From Bordetella parapertussis (GTDB lineage Bacteria; Pseudomonadota; Gammaproteobacteria; Burkholderiales; Burkholderiaceae_C): a DNA stretch of 6,488 nucleotides. Below are positions 1 to 5,560 of this stretch, one piece after another (position 1 is the stretch's first letter; each line of letters opens with the position of its first letter). The stretch covers positions 1 through 6,488 of the forward strand of contig CAMCNE010000116.1 in the NCBI GenBank assembly GCA_945875935.1, read 5' to 3'. The translations under genes and the position numbers were made by a program. The notes beneath the pieces are model-generated. The model did no database searches and was not told where the DNA came from. It worked only from the letters and a program-made list of their open reading frames with translations.

Positions 1-77
1 GGCGGCAGGCGGTAACTGATGATCTGGGTGACGTGGATATTACGAAACGTGGGGCGCGGCTTGACGGTTTCAGTCAT
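1..77 (-). CDS. sdhC: Succinate dehydrogenase cytochrome b556 subunit, N-terminal fragment
   Basis: Only the first 25 codons lie in the window; the gene continues past base 1. The peptide begins MTETVKPRPTFRNIHVTQII and continues SYRLP. A short polar head, then RP-x-FRN(I/L), then a YRLP stretch just before the first membrane helix is the start I recognise for SdhC of Burkholderiales. SdhC is an inner-membrane, haem-b-binding anchor of complex II, which oxidises succinate to fumarate and passes electrons to ubiquinone. It should be the first gene of an sdhCDAB operon running leftwards, but the rest is not visible. The ATG at 77 is chosen because the only upstream ATG (90) is out of frame and stops after six codons. 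A GGAG touches this ATG with no spacer, so the ribosome-binding arrangement is unusual. Identity rests on a short fragment plus context. Confidence 0.85.
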   Translation of the reverse strand, partial: MTETVKPRPTFRNIHVTQIISYRLP

Positions 78-152
78 CTCCAGCTTTCATGTTGAGTCAG
101 GTTCATCAACTGAGTTTATTGCAATGCAACAAGGACGAACCCGTGCACCGTT

Positions 153-179
153 GCAGGCGAAAAACCTGCCGCCTGCGGC
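153..179 (-). terminator. Weak hairpin(s) after gntR, possible leaky terminator
   Basis: Just past the gntR stop, read on the minus strand, the palindrome GCCGCAGGCGGC (179-168) can form a 4-5 bp stem and is followed after AGG by TTTTT (164-160). A competing stem pairs GCAGGCG (176-170) with CGCCTGC (159-153) and puts the T-run in its loop. Neither fold is a canonical terminator: the stem is short, or the T-run is misplaced. This may only partly stop gntR transcription, allowing read-through into sdhC. I could not compute folding energy. Confidence 0.3.
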
Positions 180-187
180 CCCATGGG

Positions 188-967
188 TCAACTCAGGGCG
201 TTTCGGTAGTGATAACCCGAGGTGTTGTACAAACCGCGGCGCAATTCCACGGGTTTATCCTCATAGGTTAAAGCCAGCCGCTCGACGCTGAGCAGGGGAA
301 ACCCGATGTCCACGCCCAGAAAAGGGGCGCTCGCAGCGTCCGCAGCGACCGCACGGATCTTTTCTTCTGCGCGAATCATGTGCACGCCGAACTCGCTTTC
401 GAACAGGCCGTACATCGGGCCACGGTAGTCGCTGAGACGCTCGGCAGTCAAACCCTTGAAGAGCAAGCCAGGCAGCCAGATGTCATCGAGCACCACGGGT
501 GCATCGCCAAAGCTGAGCAGGCGCATCACGTTGACCACCGCATCGCCGGGCTTCAGCCCCAGTGCGCGGGCCACATCGGCCGGACAGCGCAGCCGACGGC
601 AATCGATGAAACGCCGCCGCGCGCCGCCGGGCTCGCCGCTGTCGGGCTGCAATCGCAAGAACCTGTACTGAATCTTCTGCTCTGCGTGGGTGGCCACGAA
701 GGTGCCCTTGCCCTGCCTGCGAACAAGCAGGTTTTCGGCTGCCAGTTCATCAATGGCCTTGCGCACCGTGCCTTGACTCACCTTGAACCGCGCGGCGAGT
801 TCCATCTCGCTGGGTATGGTCTCGCCCGGGCGCCACTCGCCAGCCTGAAGGCTGCGCTTCATCAGCGTCTTGATCTGCTGGTACAACGGGCTGAAGGCCG
901 GTGCCGGGCCGCCGACTGCACGAGTGGGCGTAGCCGACTCGATCACGCTTTCAGTCCGGGTTTTCAT
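188..967 (-). CDS. GntR-family transcriptional regulator with UTRA domain (HutC type)
   Basis: A 259-residue DNA-binding regulator. Residues about 26-92 form a GntR winged helix-turn-helix, seen as SPLYQQIKTLMKRSL, then RPGETIPSE, the recognition region FKVSQGTVRKAIDEL, and the wing LVRRQGKGTFV. Residues about 105-255 match a UTRA effector-binding domain, with LGLKPGDAV-like and LSVERL motifs and the terminal YRNALS region. The length fits HutC-subfamily proteins, which usually repress until a small metabolite binds the UTRA domain. The gene is divergent from mdh and co-directional with sdhC 110 bp downstream, so control of TCA genes is a reasonable inference; the ligand is unknown. The ATG at 967 is preferred. 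An in-frame extension to 1144 would cross the operator and the mdh promoter. The start has only a GGAA abutting it, so a GTG at 946 (252 residues) remains possible. I assign no gene name. Confidence 0.92.
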   Translation of the reverse strand: MKTRTESVIESATPTRAVGGPAPAFSPLYQQIKTLMKRSLQAGEWRPGETIPSEMELAARFKVSQGTVRKAIDELAAENLLVRRQGKGTFVATHAEQKIQYRFLRLQPDSGEPGGARRRFIDCRRLRCPADVARALGLKPGDAVVNVMRLLSFGDAPVVLDDIWLPGLLFKGLTAERLSDYRGPMYGLFESEFGVHMIRAEEKIRAVAADAASAPFLGVDIGFPLLSVERLALTYEDKPVELRRGLYNTSGYHYRNALS

Positions 968-1028
968 TTCCGGATTGCAGCACAGGTGTTCGCCCGGCGT
1001 CCATTCAAAAAAGCATTTTTCGACAGAT

Positions 1029-1049
1029 GTCTTATGTAAGACATAAGAC
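1029..1049. promoter_or_regulatory. Operator-like palindrome between gntR and mdh
   Basis: The arms GTCTTATGT (1029-1037) and ACATAAGAC (1041-1049) are exact reverse complements around a 3-base centre, AAG. A shorter palindrome, GTCTTA-TG-TAAGAC (1029-1042), overlaps it, so the hexamer TCTTAT/ATAAGA and its variants are stacked. The site ends two bases before the -35 hexamer of the mdh promoter and lies 62 bp upstream of the gntR start. Symmetry, size and position suit a dimeric GntR-family regulator controlling both itself and mdh. That the neighbouring GntR protein binds here is inference. I saw no second copy elsewhere in the window. Confidence 0.75.
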
Positions 1050-1051
1050 TT

Positions 1052-1080
1052 TTGACTTGGGTCGCCAATGACCCTAAACT
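1052..1080 (+). promoter_or_regulatory. Predicted sigma-70-type promoter of mdh
   Basis: A -35 hexamer TTGACT (1052-1057, five of six consensus bases) is followed by a 17-base spacer and a -10 hexamer TAAACT (1075-1080, four of six). Transcription would start near 1087, giving an untranslated leader of about 75 bases before mdh. The palindrome at 1029-1049 lies directly upstream, so a bound regulator would touch the RNA-polymerase footprint and could repress or activate. No comparably good promoter was found for gntR on the opposite strand. Confidence 0.65.
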
Positions 1081-1161
1081 GCTTCGTACAATTCGCAGCG
1101 TTTCGCGCCTCGCCGCGGCGACATCCCCACCACGCAACCCTCACCCTCCGGAGAATCGTCC

Positions 1162-2148
1162 ATGAGCAAGTCCCCCGTTCGCGTTGCCGTCACTGGCGCT
1201 GCTGGCCAAATCGGTTACGCCCTGCTGTTTCGCATCGCTTCTGGAGAGATGCTGGGCAAGGACCAACCGGTGATCTTGCAACTGCTCGAGATCCCGGACG
1301 AGAAGGCGCAAAACGCGCTCAAGGGCGTGATCATGGAACTCGACGACTGCGCCTTCCCGCTGCTCGCCGGCATCGAAGCCCACAGCGATCCCGTGGCCGC
1401 CTTCAAGAACACCGACTACGCGCTGCTGGTCGGTGCTCGCCCACGCGGCCCCGGCATGGAGCGCAAGGACCTGCTGTCGGCCAACGCACAGATCTTCACC
1501 GCCCAAGGCAAGGCGCTCAACGCGTCGGCCTCGCGCAACGTCAAGGTGCTGGTAGTGGGCAACCCGGCCAACACCAACGCCTACATCGCGATGAAGAGCG
1601 CGCCTGACCTGCCGGCCAAGAACTTCACCGCCATGCTGCGTCTGGACCACAACCGCGCGGCCTCGCAGATCGCCGCCAAGACCGGCAAGCCCGTGTCGAG
1701 CATCGAGAAGCTGGCCGTGTGGGGCAACCACTCGCCAACGATGTACGCGGATTACCGCTTTGCCACCATCGGCGGCCAGTCGGTCAAGGCCATGATCAAC
1801 GACGATGCCTGGAACAAGGACGTTTTTCTGCCAACCGTGGGCAAGCGCGGCGCGGCCATCATCGCCGCACGCGGCGTGTCGTCGGCAGCCTCGGCCGCCA
1901 ATGCAGCCATCGATCACATGCGTGACTGGGCGCTGGGCTCCAACGGCCAGTGGGTGACCATGGGCATCCCTTCGAATGGCGAGTACGGCATTCCGAAGGA
2001 AGTGATGTTCGGCTACCCGGTGACCACCGAAGGTGGCGAATACAAGATCGTCGAAGGCCTGACGATCGACGCCTTCAGCCAGGAGCGCATCAACCTGACG
2101 CTGGCCGAACTGACCGAAGAGCAAGACGGCGTCAAGCACCTGCTTTGA
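1162..2148 (+). CDS. mdh: Malate dehydrogenase (NAD-dependent)
   Basis: A 328-residue cytoplasmic enzyme that interconverts malate and oxaloacetate with NAD in the TCA cycle. The N-terminal Rossmann fold begins with VAVTGAAGQIGY; its glycine-rich loop is G12-x-x-G15-x-x-G18. An acidic residue (E43, in LLEIP) ends the second strand, as expected for NAD rather than NADP use. The mobile substrate loop is GARPRGPGMERKDLL; R95 and R101 align with the two substrate arginines of E. coli Mdh. VVGNPANTNA precedes the LDHNRA segment holding D162 and R165. H190 in WGNHSPT is the catalytic histidine, paired with D162. Length and the NH-SPT motif place it in the cytosolic-like MDH group used by many beta-proteobacteria. 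The ATG has a GGAG (1150-1153) at 8-base spacing. A promoter with an adjoining operator lies upstream and a strong terminator follows, so mdh is probably monocistronic. Confidence 0.98.
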   Translation: MSKSPVRVAVTGAAGQIGYALLFRIASGEMLGKDQPVILQLLEIPDEKAQNALKGVIMELDDCAFPLLAGIEAHSDPVAAFKNTDYALLVGARPRGPGMERKDLLSANAQIFTAQGKALNASASRNVKVLVVGNPANTNAYIAMKSAPDLPAKNFTAMLRLDHNRAASQIAAKTGKPVSSIEKLAVWGNHSPTMYADYRFATIGGQSVKAMINDDAWNKDVFLPTVGKRGAAIIAARGVSSAASAANAAIDHMRDWALGSNGQWVTMGIPSNGEYGIPKEVMFGYPVTTEGGEYKIVEGLTIDAFSQERINLTLAELTEEQDGVKHLL

Positions 2149-2186
2149 TCCACCCCCATCCGCAAGACGACATGCGCCTTGCGCTT

Positions 2187-2220
2187 GAGCCGGCCTCCGA
2201 CTGCGGGAGCCGGCTTTTTC
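2187..2220 (+). terminator. Intrinsic terminator after mdh
   Basis: AGCCGGC (2188-2194) pairs with GCCGGCT (2209-2215). With C2195 bulged, TCC (2196-2198) also pairs with GGA (2206-2208), lengthening the stem. A T-run follows directly at 2215-2219. It begins 39 bases after the mdh stop and should end the mdh transcript, separating it from the downstream genes. Confidence 0.85.
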
Positions 2221-2287
2221 GTTTCTGCCGCACGGCTGCATGGCCGCTTGGCTTGCAAACTGTCCACTGATTCAAACGAGGTTGACC

Positions 2288-2800
2288 ATGCCTGATTCAA
2301 AACTTGTCTTCTTGCGCGCGATGACCATGGCAGTGGGCATGGCTCTGGCTTTGCCTGTGTCAGCACTGGCTGCCGATGCAGCAGCGTCGGCACCCGCGGC
2401 GAAACCGCGCAAGCCCGCCGCCAAGCCGGCGGCGAAAACCGCAGCGCCGGCCAAGCCGCACGCCGCTGACACTCCACCCGAGCCCGCCACGCCCGAACAG
2501 GTCGCTGCGGCCGAGCGGGTTTTCTACGGCGACTACCAGTGCGAGTTCAAGCAGATGGTCTATGTCAAAGCCAGCGAGCAGCACCCGGCCTATGTCGAGC
2601 TCAAGCACGGCACCACCACCTACCTGATGAAGCCGGTGGTTTCGCCCACCGGGGCGGTCCGTCTGGAAGACGTCAAGAACAACACCCTGATGGTGCAGAT
2701 CTCCAGCAAGTCCATGCTGATGAACGTGATGGCCGGCACGCGCATGCTCGACGGCTGCATGTCCCCCAAGCAGCGCGAGCTGATGGCCGGGCAAAAGTAG
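2288..2800 (+). CDS. Exported protein of unknown function with two conserved-looking cysteines
   Basis: A 170-residue protein I cannot name. Residues 1-28 look like a Sec signal peptide: K5 and R10 in the n-region, a hydrophobic core AMTMAVGMALALPV, and an SALA cleavage site predicted after A28. Residues about 29-69 form a low-complexity Ala/Lys/Pro linker with repeated AAKP-like units. Residues about 72-165 form a compact domain starting VFYGDYQCEF and ending RMLDGCMSPK. C85 and C157 could form a disulfide in the periplasm. Between them, MKPVVSPTGAVRLED and QISSKSMLM look like motifs rather than filler. The Y-x-C start and beta-rich pattern recall MliC/PliC-type lysozyme inhibitors, but that resemblance is weak and is inference. 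The ATG at 2288 has GAGG (2278-2281) at 6-base spacing and puts the signal peptide at the terminus. An in-frame ATG at 2240 lacks these. No terminator separates it from acnB, 86 bp downstream, so co-transcription is likely. Confidence 0.85.
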   Translation: MPDSKLVFLRAMTMAVGMALALPVSALAADAAASAPAAKPRKPAAKPAAKTAAPAKPHAADTPPEPATPEQVAAAERVFYGDYQCEFKQMVYVKASEQHPAYVELKHGTTTYLMKPVVSPTGAVRLEDVKNNTLMVQISSKSMLMNVMAGTRMLDGCMSPKQRELMAGQK

Positions 2801-2886
2801 GCCCTCAGGCTCGACACGCAAGCCACCCAGGCCGCCCCCAAACCCTGATCGATTCAAACCGCCCATTTCCTGAAGGAGCCGACACC

Positions 2887-5484
2887 ATGCTTGAAACCTA
2901 CCGCCAACACGTCGCCGAGCGCGCCGCACTGGGCATCCCGCCGTTGCCCCTGTCGGCGCAGCAAACCAGCCAGTTGATCGAGTTGCTGAAGTCGCCCCCC
3001 GCCGGCGAAGCGGCCCACCTGGTCGAGCTCATCACCCACCGCGTGCCCGCGGGCGTGGACGACGCCGCCTGCGTGAAAGCCAGCTATCTGGCGGCTGTGG
3101 CGAATGGCACCGAGACGTGCTCGCTGATCAGCCGCGAGATGGCCACCCAGCTGCTGGGCACGATGCTCGGTGGCTACAACATCAGCCCGCTGATCGAGTT
3201 GCTCGACGACGCCACGGTGGGTGCAGTGGCTGCGGCCGGCCTCAAGAACACCTTGCTGATGTTCGACCAGTTCCACGACGTCAAGGACAAGGCCGACAAG
3301 GGCAATGTCAACGCCAAGTCCGTGCTGCAAAGCTGGGCCGACGCCGAGTGGTTCACCTCGCGCCCCGAAGTGCCGCAAAGCATCACCGTGGCCATCTTCA
3401 AGGTGACCGGCGAAACCAACACCGACGACCTGTCGCCCGCGCCCGACGCCTGGAGCCGCCCCGACATTCCGCTGCACGCCCTGGCCATGCTCAAGAACGC
3501 GCGCCCCGGCATCACACCCGAAGAAGACGGCAAGCGCGGCCCGATCAAGTTCATCGAAGACCTGCGTGCACGCGGCAATCTGGTGGCTTACGTGGGCGAC
3601 GTGGTCGGCACGGGTTCCAGCCGCAAGTCGGCCACCAACTCGGTGCTGTGGTTCACCGGCGAAGACATTCCTTTCGTGCCGAACAAGCGCTTCGGCGGCG
3701 TGTGCCTGGGCGCCAAGATCGCCCCGATCTTCTACAACACGATGGAAGACGCCGGCGCGCTGCCGATCGAGCTCGACGTCAACCAGATGAACATGGGCGA
3801 CGTGGTTGAGCTGCGTCCCTACGAAGGCAAGGCCCTGAAAGACGGCAAGGTGATCGCCGAGTTCAAGGTCAAGAGCGACGTGCTGTTCGACGAAGTGCGC
3901 GCAGGTGGACGCATTCCGCTGATCATCGGCCGCGGTCTGACCGCCAAGGCGCGTGATGCGCTGGGCCTGCCACCGTCGACGCTGTTCCGTCTGCCGCAAA
4001 ACCCGGCCGACACCAAAAAAGGCTACAGCCTCGGCCAAAAGATGGTCGGCAAGGCCTGCGGTCTGCCTGTGGTCAACGGCCAGCAGCAAGGCGTGCGCCC
4101 TGGCACCTACTGCGAGCCACGCATGACCTCGGTCGGCTCGCAAGACACCACTGGCCCGATGACCCGCGACGAGCTGAAAGACCTGGCCTGCCTGGGCTTC
4201 AGCGCCGATCTGGTGATGCAGTCGTTTTGCCACACCGCGGCCTATCCGAAGCCGGTCGACGTGAAGATGCACCACGAGCTGCCTGACTTCATCAGCCACC
4301 GTGGCGGCATCGCGCTGCGTCCGGGCGACGGCGTGATCCACAGCTGGCTCAACCGCCTGCTGCTGCCCGACACCGTGGGCACCGGCGGCGACAGCCACAC
4401 GCGCTTTCCGATCGGCATCAGCTTCCCCGCCGGCTCGGGTCTGGTCGCGTTTGCCGCGGCCACCGGCGTGATGCCACTCGACATGCCCGAGAGCGTGCTG
4501 GTGCGCTTCAAGGGCAAGATGCAGCCCGGCGTCACGCTGCGCGATCTGGTCAACGCGATCCCGCTGTACGCCATCAAGGCCGGCTTGCTCACCGTCGAGA
4601 AGAAGGGCAAGAAGAACATCTTCAGCGGCCGCATCCTCGAGATCGAAGGCCTGCCTGATCTGAAGGTCGAGCAGGCGTTCGAGCTGAGCGACGCCTCGGC
4701 CGAGCGCAGCGCCGCCGGCTGCACCGTGCACCTGAACAAGGAGCCGATCGCCGAGTACATCAACAGCAACATCACGCTGATGAAGTGGATGATCGCCGAG
4801 GGCTACGCCGACGCGCGCACGCTGGCTCGCCGCATCGCCGCGCAAGAGGCCTGGCTGGCCGATCAGCAACTACTGGCCGGCGATGCCGATGCCGAATACG
4901 CCGCCATCATCGAGATCGACCTGGCCGATATCCACGAGCCCATCGTGGCCTGCCCGAACGATCCGGACGACGTGAAGACGCTGTCCGAAGTCGCCGGCGC
5001 CAAGATCGACGAGGTGTTCATCGGCAGCTGCATGACCAACATCGGCCACTTCCGCGCGGCCAGCAAGCTGCTCGAGAACAAGCGCGACATTCCGGTCAAG
5101 CTGTGGGTCGCTCCACCGACCAAGATGGACGCCAAGAAGCTCAGCGACGAAGGCCACTACGGCGTGCTGGGCAGCGCCGGTGCGCGCATGGAAATGCCGG
5201 GCTGCAGCCTGTGCATGGGCAACCAGGCACAGGTCAAGGAAGGCGCCACAGTGTTCTCGACCAGCACGCGCAACTTTCCGAACCGCCTGGGCAAGAACTC
5301 CAACGTGTACTTGGGTTCGGCCGAACTGGCCGCCATTTGCTCGAAGCTCGGCCGCATCCCCACACGCGAGGAATACCTCCTCGACATGGGCGTGCTCACC
5401 GCCGCGAGCAACACGGTGTATCAGTACCTGAACTTCGACAAGATCGACGAGTTCACCCAGGCCAGCGAGAAGACCACCGCCTGA
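2887..5484 (+). CDS. acnB: Bifunctional aconitate hydratase 2 / 2-methylisocitrate dehydratase
   Basis: An 865-residue cytoplasmic iron-sulfur enzyme that isomerises citrate to isocitrate through cis-aconitate. In this family it also hydrates 2-methyl-cis-aconitate in the methylcitrate cycle. The length equals that recalled for E. coli AcnB, and the domain order is the AcnB one, with the swivel domain early. A helical HEAT-like domain spans about residues 1-160. The swivel domain spans about 168-368, with VTGETNTDDLSPAPDAW and GDVVGTGSSRKSATNS (237 onward). A linker LPQNPADTKKGY (369 onward) leads to the catalytic core. Active-site motifs include QDTTGPMTRDEL (419 onward) and GTGGDSHTRFPIG. 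The [4Fe-4S] ligands are C715 in FIGSCMTN, and C773 and C776 in MPGCSLCMGN. FPNRLGKNSNVYLGSAELAA carries R800. All key residues are present. The ATG has AAGGAG (2873-2878) at 8-base spacing. Upstream in-frame sequence back to 2539 is out-of-frame coding of the previous gene. A strong terminator follows. Confidence 0.98.
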   Translation: MLETYRQHVAERAALGIPPLPLSAQQTSQLIELLKSPPAGEAAHLVELITHRVPAGVDDAACVKASYLAAVANGTETCSLISREMATQLLGTMLGGYNISPLIELLDDATVGAVAAAGLKNTLLMFDQFHDVKDKADKGNVNAKSVLQSWADAEWFTSRPEVPQSITVAIFKVTGETNTDDLSPAPDAWSRPDIPLHALAMLKNARPGITPEEDGKRGPIKFIEDLRARGNLVAYVGDVVGTGSSRKSATNSVLWFTGEDIPFVPNKRFGGVCLGAKIAPIFYNTMEDAGALPIELDVNQMNMGDVVELRPYEGKALKDGKVIAEFKVKSDVLFDEVRAGGRIPLIIGRGLTAKARDALGLPPSTLFRLPQNPADTKKGYSLGQKMVGKACGLPVVNGQQQGVRPGTYCEPRMTSVGSQDTTGPMTRDELKDLACLGFSADLVMQSFCHTAAYPKPVDVKMHHELPDFISHRGGIALRPGDGVIHSWLNRLLLPDTVGTGGDSHTRFPIGISFPAGSGLVAFAAATGVMPLDMPESVLVRFKGKMQPGVTLRDLVNAIPLYAIKAGLLTVEKKGKKNIFSGRILEIEGLPDLKVEQAFELSDASAERSAAGCTVHLNKEPIAEYINSNITLMKWMIAEGYADARTLARRIAAQEAWLADQQLLAGDADAEYAAIIEIDLADIHEPIVACPNDPDDVKTLSEVAGAKIDEVFIGSCMTNIGHFRAASKLLENKRDIPVKLWVAPPTKMDAKKLSDEGHYGVLGSAGARMEMPGCSLCMGNQAQVKEGATVFSTSTRNFPNRLGKNSNVYLGSAELAAICSKLGRIPTREEYLLDMGVLTAASNTVYQYLNFDKIDEFTQASEKTTA

Positions 5485-5505
5485 AGCTGCACTTCGTTCA
5501 GACTG

Positions 5506-5539
5506 AAGCCCCGCTGTGTCACCGCAGCGGGGCTTTTTT
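5506..5539 (+). terminator. Strong intrinsic terminator after acnB
   Basis: AAGCCCCGCTG (5506-5516) pairs perfectly with CAGCGGGGCTT (5525-5535), and a further T-G pair closes a six-base loop. The T-run is 5534-5539. The hairpin begins 21 bases after the acnB stop. It should end the acnB transcript, leaving only 21 bases before the next start codon. Confidence 0.92.
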
Positions 5540-5560
5540 GATGCCATCGAAAGCCACGCC

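Noticed and set aside
968..1144. An extended gntR start at 1144, adding 59 residues
   Set aside because: The extension would translate through the operator and the mdh promoter region. Its residues are Cys/Trp-rich and unlike a GntR N-terminus.
1141..2241. A 366-codon minus-strand open frame antisense to mdh
   Set aside because: It is low-complexity, has no recognisable domain, and runs through the mdh terminator. The mdh frame is a complete enzyme with a ribosome-binding site.
2220..2287. A promoter for the exported protein, for example TTGGCT (2249-2254) with TTCAAA 17 bases later
   Set aside because: The -10 match is poor and the start point would fall almost on the ribosome-binding site. 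I cannot support a specific promoter here.
2417..2433. Inverted repeat GCCGCC-AAGCC-GGCGGC inside the exported-protein gene
   Set aside because: It lies in the Ala/Lys/Pro linker, where repeated GCC/AAG/CCG codons create such symmetry, and it has no T-run.
2539..2886. An N-terminal extension of acnB by 116 codons
   Set aside because: It overlaps the exported-protein gene in another frame. The ATG at 2887 has an excellent AAGGAG and gives the normal AcnB length of 865 residues.
2854..4869. A 671-codon open frame on the minus strand antisense to acnB
   Set aside because: It mirrors acnB codon structure in high-GC DNA. Its protein is rich in His, Gln, Ala, Val and Arg with no recognisable domain, while acnB on the plus strand has every catalytic motif.
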